A program made the position numbers and the translations under genes. The notes below the pieces were generated by a model. The model worked only from the letters and a program-made list of their open reading frames with translations. It was not told the origin of the DNA and ran no database searches. Of a stretch of DNA of 64,000 bases, positions 26,088-35,580 are shown in pieces. The DNA is from Acinetobacter sp. GTDB taxonomy: Bacteria > Pseudomonadota > Gammaproteobacteria > Pseudomonadales > Moraxellaceae. The DNA is taken from NCBI GenBank assembly GCA_031277915.1, contig JAITLL010000076.1, positions 1 through 64,000 on the forward strand. Reading direction: 5' to 3'. Positions within the stretch are counted from its first letter, which is position 1. Every line of letters begins with the position of its first letter.

Positions 26088-27305
26088 TTAAAACATCCCT
26101 TCTTCAGAGTTGGCAGAGATTTTATGAATAGATAAATCTGCACCTCTAAACTCATCTTCTTGAGATAGGCGAATACCTATGGTCGCTTTAAGTAAACCAT
26201 AAACAATAAAGCCACCAGCAAGTGCAATGGTAATGGCGAGAGCTGTACCAATGAGCTGTGAGATGAATGAAACACCGCCTAAGCCACCAAGCCACTTTTG
26301 ACCAAACAGACCTACGGCAATACCACCGAATGCACCACATACACCATGTAAAGGCCATACACCTAATACATCATCAACTTTGAGTTTATTTTGGGTGTAG
26401 GTAAATAGATATACAAACATAGCCCCAGCTGCACCACCAATAACAAGCGCACTGACTGGATGAACGATGTCAGAACCCGCACAGATTGCAACTAAACCCG
26501 CAAGTGGTCCGTTATGTAAGAAACCAGGGTCATTTTTCCCAATCGCATTTGCGGTAATGGTGCCGCCGACCATTGCCATGAGGGAGTTAATGGCAACCAG
26601 ACCAGAAATTGCATCAACACGTTGCGCGCTCATCACGTTAAAGCCAAACCAGCCAACAATCAAAATCCATGAACCAAGTGCTAAAAATGGAATAGAAGAA
26701 GGTGGGTGAGCACTTACGCGACCATCTTTTTTATAACGACCAGAACGTGCTCCCAATAAAATCACCGCAGCAAGTGCAATCCAACCACCCATAGCATGCA
26801 CTACAACTGAACCAGCAAAGTCATGAAAAGGTGCACCAAAAGTGGTTTGTAACCATTTTTGTAGACCGTAGTTACCGTTCCAGACCATTCCTTCGAAAAA
26901 TGGATAAACCAGACCAACTAAAGCGAGTGTTGCAATCGCTTGTGAACGCATTTTAGCGCGTTCAGCAATACCACCTGAAATAATCGCAGGAATTGCTGCC
27001 GCAAAAGTCAGTAAAAAGAAGCAACGCATGAGGTTGTAGCCATGATCATTTGCTAGGGTAGTGCCATCATGGAAGAAATGTTGGCCATAAGAGATGTAAT
27101 AACCAACAAAGAAATAGGCGATTGCAGAAAGGGCAAAGTCAGTCAGAATTTTACTAAGCGCGTTCACCTGATTTTTGTGGCGAACTGTACCAAGTTCCAA
27201 GAATGCAAAACCTGCGTGCATGGCAAGAACCAAAACTGCACCAAGTAATAAGAAAAATAGATCTACATTTTGCATAGCATGCTCGAAAAAAGTGCTAAAT
27301 TCCAT
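26088..27305 (-). CDS. amtB: Ammonium transporter AmtB
   Basis: A 405-residue Amt/Rh protein with about 11 membrane helices. Both pore histidines can be placed: the first in FAGSVVVHAMGGW (helix 5) and the second in GVWPLHGVCGAFGG (helix 10). AmtB conducts ammonia into the cell and is normally gated by the PII protein GlnK, but no glnK gene is adjacent. A possible sigma-54 promoter lies about 100 nt upstream. The N-terminus starts directly with the first helix, without a cleavable signal. Confidence 0.94.
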   Translation of the reverse strand: MEFSTFFEHAMQNVDLFFLLLGAVLVLAMHAGFAFLELGTVRHKNQVNALSKILTDFALSAIAYFFVGYYISYGQHFFHDGTTLANDHGYNLMRCFFLLTFAAAIPAIISGGIAERAKMRSQAIATLALVGLVYPFFEGMVWNGNYGLQKWLQTTFGAPFHDFAGSVVVHAMGGWIALAAVILLGARSGRYKKDGRVSAHPPSSIPFLALGSWILIVGWFGFNVMSAQRVDAISGLVAINSLMAMVGGTITANAIGKNDPGFLHNGPLAGLVAICAGSDIVHPVSALVIGGAAGAMFVYLFTYTQNKLKVDDVLGVWPLHGVCGAFGGIAVGLFGQKWLGGLGGVSFISQLIGTALAITIALAGGFIVYGLLKATIGIRLSQEDEFRGADLSIHKISANSEEGMF

Positions 27306-27404
27306 TTTGGAACAAATCTGGATCTGTAAATTGCACCAAAATAGATTTAAGGAATCTAAAAACCTAAGTTTGTCGAAACAAACTCAATTGCATAAAAGTG
27401 AATA

Positions 27405-27420
27405 TGCAATAAGTGCACCA
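27405..27420 (-). promoter_or_regulatory. Candidate sigma-54 promoter of amtB
   Basis: On the minus strand TGGTGCACTTATTGCA has GG and GC separated by 10 nt, as in -24/-12 promoters, and a perfect TTGCA -12 element; the -24 element departs from TGGCAC. GCACC/GGTGC half-sites nearby (27334, 27453) recall NtrC sites. The call rests on geometry only. Confidence 0.35.
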
Positions 27421-27577
27421 ATTTGAATTGTAAAAGTAGTTTTTGGCGATAAATGGTGCGTTGATTTGGTTAATATAGGGCAGTTATGGCGCTTTTTACG
27501 TTACAAGTCATCTAATGCGCTTGTAAATTGACCTGAAAAAGTTCGTTATCAAATTCCTAAAAATTATTCGTAATCAT

Positions 27578-28462
27578 TTAATGATCTGACCAAACCGATT
27601 GGGCAACTTCAATAAATGCTTTCACAGCAGGACTCATATGCTTTTTATTTTTGACTGCGAGACCAATCGAACGTTTAAGGTTCGGTTTAAAAGGGCGTTT
27701 AACTACGTTTGGATAAAGTGAGAGTAACTCTTTGGTGATGACCATATCAGACACAATAGACACTCCTAATTGATTGTGAACCATGCTGACGATACTCAAA
27801 ATTTGTGAAACATAAAATTTGATATCTGGTTTCACATTAAAGTTTTTTAAAATTAATTCGACCTGATATCTACTACCAGCCATTGTCATAATAAAAGGGC
27901 AATTTTCTAGTTGTGCTGGATCAATATAGAGTTGTTGTGCGAGAGGGTAGTGACTAGGAATTAGGGCAACAAAACGGTCTTCAATTAACGGGAACGTATC
28001 GAATCGCTCATCTGGCATAATCAAAAAACCGACTTCTATACGCCGTTCTAATAACCACTGAGCAACTTCTTTATCTTCACCTTCATCAATATAAATTTCG
28101 ATTTTAGGATAGCGCTGTCGAAAGGTTTCTAAAATTTCAGGCAATAGATAAATAGAAGATGAAGCACCAAAAGAGCCAATACGTAATGTGCCTTCGTTTA
28201 AACCATGGATGGCAGCTACTTCTTTTTCTAATGTATCGGAAATACTCAATAGCTCTTTTACATGGGTCAATAATTGCTGACCTGTTGTCGTGAGCTCAAT
28301 ATCACTTTGGGATCTTGAAATTAGGTTAATGCCCCATTGTTGTTCTAATGATTTAAGCGCATGAGACACTGCCGACTGCGAAATTCCCAGCTTTTCTGCT
28401 GTAGCAGTGAAGCTTTTTAGTTCAGCAATGAGTGCGAAAATTTCAAGCTGGGTAAAGGTCAT
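27578..28462 (-). CDS. LysR-family transcriptional regulator
   Basis: A 294-residue LTTR. The N-terminal winged helix reads FTQLEIFALIAELKSFTATA, then LGISQSAVSHALKSLEQQWG; the effector-binding domain begins near residue 90 (GTLRIGSFGASSSIYLLPEI). It is divergent from an AEC-family transporter, and two palindromes lie between them, so it probably regulates that carrier. The ligand is unknown. Confidence 0.9.
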   Translation of the reverse strand: MTFTQLEIFALIAELKSFTATAEKLGISQSAVSHALKSLEQQWGINLISRSQSDIELTTTGQQLLTHVKELLSISDTLEKEVAAIHGLNEGTLRIGSFGASSSIYLLPEILETFRQRYPKIEIYIDEGEDKEVAQWLLERRIEVGFLIMPDERFDTFPLIEDRFVALIPSHYPLAQQLYIDPAQLENCPFIMTMAGSRYQVELILKNFNVKPDIKFYVSQILSIVSMVHNQLGVSIVSDMVITKELLSLYPNVVKRPFKPNLKRSIGLAVKNKKHMSPAVKAFIEVAQSVWSDH

Positions 28463-28474
28463 GTTGTATTTATT

Positions 28475-28508
28475 ATGAGTAAAAACTCATTTTATCATGA
28501 GTTTTCAT
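28475..28508. promoter_or_regulatory. Tandem palindromes between lysR and the AEC transporter
   Basis: ATGAGT-AAAA-ACTCAT (28475-28490) is a perfect palindrome just upstream of the LysR gene, and ATGAGTTTTCAT (28497-28508) is a second, shorter one, 22 nt on. Two ATGAGT-bearing boxes one to two helical turns apart are typical of LysR operators in divergent promoters. Confidence 0.6.
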
Positions 28509-28577
28509 TATCTTTAATATATGAGTAAGCCAAGGTAGTTGCCAAATACCAAGCCTCCACAACACTCGAGTAAAGAA

Positions 28578-29483
28578 ATGAATAGTATTGTTTTATCTCT
28601 TTTTCCCTTAGTTGCATTAATTGCATCAGGATACTTATTTAAAAAATATCGTTTTTTTAGCGATGAGTTTTGGGTGGGGGCAGAGAAGCTTAATTACTAT
28701 ATTTTATTTCCTGCTTTGCTTTTTAGTACGTTATCGACTGCAAAAATTGACTTACAAAGCTTGAGTACAGCCATTATTGCGATGTTGATTGTAGTTTTAG
28801 CTGTGACCATCTTTTTATACATACTCCGAATATTTTGGCACATACCACCTGCACGTTTTGGTGTGCATGTCCAAAGTATGGTTCGCTTTAATACCTATAT
28901 TGGTTTGGCTTTAGTGACTTCGCTTTTTAAAAGTGAAGGAATGGCAATTCTGGCAATTTTATTGGCGCTTTGCATTCCACTTGTGAACGTTATTTCGGTG
29001 CTTGCTTTAACCCCTAAAGAGCACATGGCAATGAAACCTGTTTTGATTGCACTTCTTAAAAACCCTTTAATTGCATCGTGCGTAGTAGGGGCAGCAGTCA
29101 ATGCGCTTCATATCCCGATGTGGGACGGCTTTACTCAATTTATTAAGCTTTTTTCAGTGTCAAGTTTGCCATTAGGTTTGCTATGTGTTGGTGCAGCTTT
29201 ACAGTTTATGCAAATTAAAAAGGACATCGTGGTGTTGGCAGCAGATACATTTGCACGACTTTTAGCAGTGCCTGCCTTGGCTTACGCGGTCTGCATGTGG
29301 TTCGGTTTACCAAATTTGCAAACACAGATTTTAGTCATTTTCTTTGCGCTACCGACTGCTTCTGCTTCATACATTTTAACCAAAGTTTTGGGTGGCGATA
29401 GTCAGCTCATGGCAGCCGTAATTAGCTTTCAAACCTTATGTGCTGCCGTGACTTTACCATTAGTGATTTGGTGGATCTCTTAG
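28578..29483 (+). CDS. AEC (auxin efflux carrier) family transporter
   Basis: A 301-residue protein from the ATG at 28578, with about ten hydrophobic helices in two similar halves (IVLSLFPLVALIASGYLFKK; VSSLPLGLLCVGAALQFMQI). The family exports or imports small organic acids, for example malonate or malate in bacteria. A TTG 13 codons upstream would add PNTKPPQHSSKE, which is not membrane-like, so the internal ATG is preferred. It is divergent from the LysR gene, its probable regulator. Confidence 0.83.
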   Translation: MNSIVLSLFPLVALIASGYLFKKYRFFSDEFWVGAEKLNYYILFPALLFSTLSTAKIDLQSLSTAIIAMLIVVLAVTIFLYILRIFWHIPPARFGVHVQSMVRFNTYIGLALVTSLFKSEGMAILAILLALCIPLVNVISVLALTPKEHMAMKPVLIALLKNPLIASCVVGAAVNALHIPMWDGFTQFIKLFSVSSLPLGLLCVGAALQFMQIKKDIVVLAADTFARLLAVPALAYAVCMWFGLPNLQTQILVIFFALPTASASYILTKVLGGDSQLMAAVISFQTLCAAVTLPLVIWWIS

Positions 29484-29609
29484 ATTATAACTTAGATAAG
29501 TCATCTTCTATTTTCTAAAAATGAATAGGTTGATTCTGACTTAAAGAATGCTTTGCTACCTTCCTTATCTGATTATTGCTACACTTTTTTCTTTTTCAGG
29601 TGGATGAAT

Positions 29610-30629
29610 ATGTCCTTTGATCTCAAAGTCAGCTTGCAGCAAAGGTCTGAACCGTCTGCACAGCAGAAAAAACTGAATCGCCTGATTGATAAAATAGAGC
29701 AGCAAAAAGTTAGCCTGAGCACGTGGCAAAATGCACAAGCTGAGATTCAACAGCACATTCGGCAAAAACTGATGCCTGTGTATGGCGATTTACATGAAGT
29801 CTTATTTCAGCAGTTGGACCAACTTTGGAATATGTTGCATAACCATGAGTTTTCTAAAGCGAATGTGCAACAACTAGACGAAAAAATTGCCCAGCTTGCA
29901 CAAATGTTGAAGCGCTCCAAAATACTATCTGCTGAACAGTTAGAGTTAGTGAGGCAAATCGATACCTTTTATGAGCAACATGCGGGGGAGTCGGTAAAAA
30001 AGAATAAAAAAGCTCAGCCAATAAAATTTGAATACGAAGAAAGTACTGATCAAGGTTCAGAACTTGAAGAAGATTATGAACAGTATGCTGCTGAGCAACA
30101 ACAAGCGCGAGAACAAGCCAAACAGGAAAGGCAGCAACAGAAACGTGAACAAGCCGAGCAAATGGCAACACAGTCACTCAAAACAGTTTATTTAAAAATT
30201 GCCGCGATGATTCACCCAGACCGTGAGCAAGATGAAACAAAAAAACAGGAAAAAACCGAGTTGTTCCAACAGGCAAGTCAAGCCTACAAAAAGCAGGATT
30301 TGTTTTATTTACTCAAACTTCAGTTACAGCTTGAACAGAATAAAGGGCTAGGCGCTAAAGAGCTATCTGCCGAGCAATTGCGGTTTTATAAACTTGCTTT
30401 AGATGCGCAAAGTCAGCAGCTTGAAAGCCAAATTGCTGAGATTTTGGATTCTTTTCAGTTAGCGAAGAATGTAAAAGCAGAGCATGTACTACATATCAGT
30501 GATGTTTATAAAGCTGTAGATGCTGACTGTGCTGAGTTAAAGCAGCAGGTGAAGTGGGAAAACGAGCGTTTAAAGCATATGAAAAAAGTGAGTGGGGTAG
30601 AGATGTTGTTGGGGCATGGGGTTTTGTAA
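29610..30629 (+). CDS. J-domain (DnaJ-like) protein
   Basis: A mostly helical, Gln/Lys/Glu-rich cytoplasmic protein of about 339 residues. Near the middle it has a J-domain remnant: KTVYLKIAAMIHPDREQDE with the HPD tripeptide needed to stimulate DnaK, then ELFQQASQAYKKQDLFYLLK. The region before it (EQQQAREQAKQERQQQKREQ) is a charged coiled coil. The ATG at 29610 has AGGTGG six nt upstream; the ATG at 29604 is an alternative. It is probably a specialised Hsp70 co-chaperone; the client is unknown. Confidence 0.75.
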   Translation: MSFDLKVSLQQRSEPSAQQKKLNRLIDKIEQQKVSLSTWQNAQAEIQQHIRQKLMPVYGDLHEVLFQQLDQLWNMLHNHEFSKANVQQLDEKIAQLAQMLKRSKILSAEQLELVRQIDTFYEQHAGESVKKNKKAQPIKFEYEESTDQGSELEEDYEQYAAEQQQAREQAKQERQQQKREQAEQMATQSLKTVYLKIAAMIHPDREQDETKKQEKTELFQQASQAYKKQDLFYLLKLQLQLEQNKGLGAKELSAEQLRFYKLALDAQSQQLESQIAEILDSFQLAKNVKAEHVLHISDVYKAVDADCAELKQQVKWENERLKHMKKVSGVEMLLGHGVL

Positions 30630-30635
30630 AACTCT

Positions 30636-30664
30636 ATATTTCTCTCCTATCAGGAGAGAAATAT
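30636..30664. terminator. Hairpin after the J-domain gene
   Basis: ATATTTCTCTCC and GGAGAGAAATAT form a 12-bp stem with a TATCA loop, between the + strand J-domain gene and the - strand nucleotidase gene. It has no long T run. Confidence 0.6.
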
Positions 30665-30692
30665 TAAGAATTAATTTAGTTCTGTAGTTTGA

Positions 30693-31664
30693 TTATTTTC
30701 CACCATCATTAGATGTTTCATCAGAATCTAATTTTTTATTAGCAATTCCGAATGGAATATGTACCGAAGCAATACTATTCGCAGTTTTTTCGACATGAGT
30801 AACTTGATCGTCAAAGAAAATATGTGGTTTTAAAATTTCTAAAACTTTTCTTTTCTCAATTCCGCCTAAGAAAAATGCTTCATTTACTGTATCAATACCC
30901 CATGAGCGCAATGAGTTTATGACCCTTTTATGGGCAGGAGCATTTCTTGCTGTAACGATAGAAATTCGTAAACGGCTATTATATGTTGGATTTTCTAATT
31001 GATATTTAAGCTCTGCATTTTGTAGAGTGGAAAGCTCTTTGAGTAGTTTATATAATGGACCTATATTAGCAGGTTGACTAGCAAGTTTATTTTCATTTTC
31101 TATAAATGCATTTAGGCCACTTTTTTTATAGACTTGTTCTGATGAATCATCGGCAATTACTCCATCAAAGTCGAAAGCAATACGCAATTCTTCATCATGA
31201 TCTATATCGAATATCTGCCCTTTTAATATCAAGCCAGCTGGATAACCTGCGGTAATTGCTTGGTTGACATCTATTTCATTTGCAGACAAAAACAAACTAA
31301 TATTAAGTGCATTAATATATTTGTAAGGTGTTCTTCCTTGTAAAAAGATGGCTCTTTTTATATCTAAACCATAATATTCAATAGAATTCATGACCCGTAA
31401 ACCTGTGTTAGGATCATTACGTGATAATAAAATTACTTCCACAAATGGTTTATCTGTTGGGAAAATATCATTAATACTTAATAGGCGTTGAATAAAAGGA
31501 AATGCAACACCCATCTCTAAAGGAATAGTTTCATTTTTACTTTGATATTTACGATAAGCTAATTCGCCTTTTTTTCGGAAAACTTTATCTGATTTTTCTA
31601 AATTAAATAAAGCACTTGAAGCTAGGCCAATCACTAATTTCTGGTCTAAATTATATCCACTCAT
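30693..31664 (-). CDS. Cytosolic 5'-nucleotidase I-like (HAD fold)
   Basis: A 323-residue protein. LVIGLASSALFNLEKSDKVF at the N-terminus, DFDGVIADDSSEQVYKKSGL (catalytic Asp165/Asp167) and AFFLGGIEKRKVLEILKPHI with FFDDQVTHVE match the bacterial branch of the NT5C1 family, which dephosphorylates nucleoside monophosphates. The usual VTARNAPAHKRV block is also present. It starts 3 nt after the stop of the RipA-like gene, so they are translated together. The region is clearly more AT-rich than valS next to it. Confidence 0.83.
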   Translation of the reverse strand: MSGYNLDQKLVIGLASSALFNLEKSDKVFRKKGELAYRKYQSKNETIPLEMGVAFPFIQRLLSINDIFPTDKPFVEVILLSRNDPNTGLRVMNSIEYYGLDIKRAIFLQGRTPYKYINALNISLFLSANEIDVNQAITAGYPAGLILKGQIFDIDHDEELRIAFDFDGVIADDSSEQVYKKSGLNAFIENENKLASQPANIGPLYKLLKELSTLQNAELKYQLENPTYNSRLRISIVTARNAPAHKRVINSLRSWGIDTVNEAFFLGGIEKRKVLEILKPHIFFDDQVTHVEKTANSIASVHIPFGIANKKLDSDETSNDGGK

Positions 31665-31667
31665 AAT

Positions 31668-32423
31668 TTACTTGTCCTGAATATTTATTTTTTTTATTTC
31701 ATCAGAGTCATCGAAACCATCTTTCCTGTTGGGGATAGTTTGATTTCTGATATCAATATTAGTAATAGATTTCCCTGGTAATCCATTGATAATACCTATA
31801 TTTTTCAAGTATTCGTAACTATTAGCCCCCCATTTAGTTGTTGCAAATAAAGTTAAGAGCCAAATACATAATAAAAGACGGGCAGTTTGTATTGGAACTT
31901 TACTAACAGAAGGCTTTGTTAAAATCCTTTCTTCAATTGAAGTAAATGGATTATAAGTTTTGAACCACCTAGAGAAACCCTCTTTATATTTGAGCGGCTC
32001 AAATATGGAATATTTATTAAGTTTATTAGCATATAGTCGTTCAAAAATAGTTTTTTGAACATCATCTATTTTTTTGTCAAATAACTGATGAAAAAATTTT
32101 GCATCTGATTCATATATTTTTTTTAAACTTCGTTCAGCTTTATTTACTTCAGTTTCCCAATATTCTTGCCAAAATTTTGCACCTGATGCAGCCTGCATTT
32201 GATAAAAAGAAATAATAATCCCCACAAAACAAATTATCGTATGAATTACAGGTACAGTATTATTAGAATTTATAATACATGCAATAAGCACCCCTTGGAA
32301 TATCATAAAAAAATTATTTCTTTGAACTAATTGAGTTATTTCAAAATTACGAGTTTTAACAGCAATCTCATATATTTTTTTTAATCGCTTTTCCTCAATA
32401 GTAATTTGTTGATCTTCTATCAT
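31668..32423 (-). CDS. RipA-like membrane protein, function unknown
   Basis: A 251-residue protein with two close hydrophobic helices near residues 38-75 (FFMIFQGVLIACII; VIHTIICFVGIIISFYQM), the conserved block ASGAKFWQEYWETEVNKAE, and a third helix near residue 185 (RLLLCIWLLTLFATTKWG). The pattern resembles the RipA-family octameric membrane proteins, from memory only. I use the ATG at 32423; a GTG at 32462 would put the start inside the valS terminator hairpin. It is paired with a nucleotidase gene. Function is unknown. Confidence 0.6.
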   Translation of the reverse strand: MIEDQQITIEEKRLKKIYEIAVKTRNFEITQLVQRNNFFMIFQGVLIACIINSNNTVPVIHTIICFVGIIISFYQMQAASGAKFWQEYWETEVNKAERSLKKIYESDAKFFHQLFDKKIDDVQKTIFERLYANKLNKYSIFEPLKYKEGFSRWFKTYNPFTSIEERILTKPSVSKVPIQTARLLLCIWLLTLFATTKWGANSYEYLKNIGIINGLPGKSITNIDIRNQTIPNRKDGFDDSDEIKKINIQDK

Positions 32424-32429
32424 AATAAA

Positions 32430-32460
32430 TATAAAGGGCTGAATAATCAGCCCTTTATAC
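32430..32460 (-). terminator. Terminator after valS
   Basis: On the minus strand TATAAAGGGCTGA and TCAGCCCTTTATA pair around TTAT, followed by TTTATT. It lies between the valS stop and the RipA-like start, so the latter needs either read-through or its own promoter. Confidence 0.8.
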
Positions 32461-32486
32461 ACAAATTAGATTAAATTAACAACATC

Positions 32487-35384
32487 TTAAAGCGCAGCAA
32501 TCTGCTCCATATTCGCTTTAACTTTCTCTAACTGAGCAGCAAACTCAGCAAGCTTCGCTTTTTCACCTTCAACAACAGCTACAGGTGCTTTAGATACAAA
32601 GCCTTCATTTGCAAGTTTGCCCGCGATTTGGTCGTGTTGCTTTTGGATTTTATCCAAGTCTTTTTGCAAACGAGCAAGCTCAGCTTTAGGGTCAATTAAG
32701 CCTTTCATTGGTACAAATACCGATGCATGGCTGACAACGCTAGAGCAAGACAAAGGCGGTTCTTGGTCTTTATTCAAGAACTCAATACTTTCAACTTTAG
32801 CCAATGCTTTGAACAATGCTTCAATACGAATGATTTGTTCACGTTCAGCGTCAGACGTGTTTTGAAGTAATACTGGTAACAAGCGCGCATTACCTAAGCC
32901 TAACTCACCACGAATGTTACGTACTGCACCAATCAAACCTTGAAGCCATTGCATATCTGCTTCAGCTTGTTCATTGATTTTTGATTGCTCAGGAATAGGG
33001 TATTGAGCAGTCATAATCGTTGGGCCACCTTGACCAAGCATTGGTGCAAGAGTCTGCCAGATTTCTTCTGTCAAATACGGCATTAATGGATGAGCCAAAC
33101 GTAATGATGCTTCCATTACAGCAAGCAATACACGACGTACTTCAGCTTTACGCTCTTCTGAAACTTCTGCATCGTTTAGAACTGGTTTAGTTAACTCAAC
33201 GTACCAGTCACAGTATTCATTCCAGATAAAGTCATAAATCGCTTGAGCAGCAAGGTCTAAACGGTACGTTGCAAACGCTTGATGTACAGCAGCTTCTGCT
33301 TTTTGCAGACGGCTCATAATCCATTGTTCTGGAAGTTCCCATAGATCAGGACGAGCGTCAGTACCAACAGTTTGACCTTCAACATTCATCAGAACGAAAC
33401 GAGTCGCGTTCCAGATTTTGTTACAGAAGTTACGGTAGCCTTCAACACGCTTTAAGTCGAACTTAATGTCACGACCAGTGTTTGCAAGCGCACAGAACGT
33501 AAAACGAACTGCGTCAGTACCATAAGCATTAATGCCTTCTGGGAACTCTTTGCGCGTTGATTTTTCAATCTTCGCTGCATCTTTCGGGTTCATGAGGCCA
33601 GTCGTACGTTTAGCAACTAAGCTTTCTAAATCAATACCGTCAATCAAGTCTAATGGGTCAAGTACGTTACCTTTAGACTTCGACATTTTTTGACCTTCAC
33701 CATCACGTACCAAGCCGTGAACGTAAACAGTCTTAAATGGAACTTGCGATGAACCATCTTCATTCTTCATGAAGTGTAGGGTCATCATGATCATGCGGGC
33801 AACCCAGAAGAAAATGATGTCAAAACCAGTCACCAATACATCTGTTGGGTGGAAGGTTTTTAAGAAATCATTTAGTTCATCTTTTTTGTCGTCGCCAGTC
33901 CAACCCAAAGTTGAGAATGTCCAAAGTGCAGATGAGAACCATGTATCAAGAACGTCTTCGTCTTGTTTAAGTTCAACATCAGCAGCGATGTTGTTTTTCG
34001 AACGTACTTCTTCTTCGTTACGGCCAACATAGATATTGCCATTTGCATCGTACCAAGCTGGAATACGGTGACCCCACCAAAGCTGACGTGAAATACACCA
34101 GTCTTGAATGTCACGCATCCACGCCATGTACATGTTGCTGTACTGCTCTGGAACAAACTTAATACGGCCATCTTGAACTGCTTCAATTGCAGGTTCAGCA
34201 AGTGGAGCAATTTTTACGTACCATTGGTCAGTGAGTAATGGCTCAATGATTACACCTGAACGGTCACCACGTGGCGCTTTTAAGTCATACGGTTGGATTT
34301 GATCTAACCAGCCTTCAGCTTCCGCTTCAGCAACTAACTTCTTACGTGCTGCAAAACGTTCTAAACCAGCATATTCCGCAGGTGCAGTAATGGTTTTAGA
34401 AATTTGTTCGCCAGCTTTTGCAATATATTCAAACTCAGCCAAAACTTCGGCATTTTTGTTGAAGATATTAATGATTGGCAAGCTGTTGCGTTTACCTAGG
34501 TCATAGTCATTGAAGTCATGAGCAGGGGTAATTTTTACACAGCCAGTACCGAAGTCTTTCTCAACGTAGTCGTCAGCAACGATCGGGATTAAACGACCAG
34601 TAATTGGCAATACAATATTTTTACCAACAAGGTGCGCATAACGCTCATCTTCTGGATGAACGGCAACGGCAGTATCGCCCAGTAATGTTTCAGGACGAGT
34701 CGTTGCAACGACTAAATAGTCTTTGCCATCTTGAGTTTTAACTGATTTGTCTTCAAAGAAATATTTAAAGTGCCAAAGTGAGCCTTTTTCTTCTTTGCTT
34801 TCAACTTCAAGGTCAGAAAGTGCTGTTTGAAGTTTAGGATCCCAGTTTACAAGACGCTTACCACGGTAAATTAAACCGTCTTCGTGCAAACGAACGAATA
34901 CTTCTTTAACTGCGTTTGATAAACCTTCGTCCATTGTGAAGCGTTCACGTGACCAGTCTACAGATGAACCTAAGCGACGAATTTGTTTCGTAATTGTGCC
35001 GCCAGATTGTTCTTTCCATTCCCAAACTTTTTCGATGAACTTATCACGGCCTAAGTCATGACGAGTCACGCCTTGTAAACCAAGTTGACGCTCAACAACC
35101 ATTTGAGTTGCAATACCAGCGTGGTCAGTACCCGGTTGCCACAAAGTGTTTTTACCCATCATACGGTTATAACGGGTGAGGGCATCCATAATGGCATTGT
35201 TAAAGCCATGGCCCATGTGCAAACTACCTGTGACGTTTGGTGGCGGAATCATGATACAGAATGATTCACCGTGACCAGAAGGTTTGAAGTAACCTTGTTC
35301 TTCCCACGTTTGGTACCACTTCTTTTCGATCTCGGTTGGATCGTATGTGGTCGCAATATTTTGAGCGGTTTGAGCGTCAGTCAT
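32487..35384 (-). CDS. valS: Valyl-tRNA synthetase ValS
   Basis: A 965-residue class I synthetase that charges tRNA-Val and edits misactivated threonine. The HIGH-type motif is HMGH at 56-59 inside [15 protein letters not shown]; the KMSKS motif is in [14 protein letters not shown] in the middle; the editing domain includes [17 protein letters not shown]. The C-terminal 65 residues form the tRNA-binding coiled coil ([20 protein letters not shown] onwards). Length is normal. Confidence 0.97.
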   Translation of the reverse strand: MTDAQTAQNIATTYDPTEIEKKWYQTWEEQGYFKPSGHGESFCIMIPPPNVTGSLHMGHGFNNAIMDALTRYNRMMGKNTLWQPGTDHAGIATQMVVERQLGLQGVTRHDLGRDKFIEKVWEWKEQSGGTITKQIRRLGSSVDWSRERFTMDEGLSNAVKEVFVRLHEDGLIYRGKRLVNWDPKLQTALSDLEVESKEEKGSLWHFKYFFEDKSVKTQDGKDYLVVATTRPETLLGDTAVAVHPEDERYAHLVGKNIVLPITGRLIPIVADDYVEKDFGTGCVKITPAHDFNDYDLGKRNSLPIINIFNKNAEVLAEFEYIAKAGEQISKTITAPAEYAGLERFAARKKLVAEAEAEGWLDQIQPYDLKAPRGDRSGVIIEPLLTDQWYVKIAPLAEPAIEAVQDGRIKFVPEQYSNMYMAWMRDIQDWCISRQLWWGHRIPAWYDANGNIYVGRNEEEVRSKNNIAADVELKQDEDVLDTWFSSALWTFSTLGWTGDDKKDELNDFLKTFHPTDVLVTGFDIIFFWVARMIMMTLHFMKNEDGSSQVPFKTVYVHGLVRDGEGQKMSKSKGNVLDPLDLIDGIDLESLVAKRTTGLMNPKDAAKIEKSTRKEFPEGINAYGTDAVRFTFCALANTGRDIKFDLKRVEGYRNFCNKIWNATRFVLMNVEGQTVGTDARPDLWELPEQWIMSRLQKAEAAVHQAFATYRLDLAAQAIYDFIWNEYCDWYVELTKPVLNDAEVSEERKAEVRRVLLAVMEASLRLAHPLMPYLTEEIWQTLAPMLGQGGPTIMTAQYPIPEQSKINEQAEADMQWLQGLIGAVRNIRGELGLGNARLLPVLLQNTSDAEREQIIRIEALFKALAKVESIEFLNKDQEPPLSCSSVVSHASVFVPMKGLIDPKAELARLQKDLDKIQKQHDQIAGKLANEGFVSKAPVAVVEGEKAKLAEFAAQLEKVKANMEQIAAL

Positions 35385-35580
35385 AGTAGCTTAGATCGAA
35401 TATGCATAAAAAATTGCACCTATTGTAGCAAAAAAATGCCTCGAAATTAATGTGCTGAAAACAGATAAACGGTTTTGTATTTTTTTCAAAAAACGGTAGA
35501 TTTATGAAAGATGGATCACAATTTAATCGTGTAGACACACGGCACAAAAATTACAAACGAATTGAAAAAGGATGTTGCTC

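Noticed and set aside
29854-30177. 107-codon minus-strand ORF inside the J-domain gene
   Set aside because: Antisense shadow without motif or ribosome site.
33872-34210. 112-codon ORF inside valS
   Set aside because: Alternative frame of a conserved coding region.
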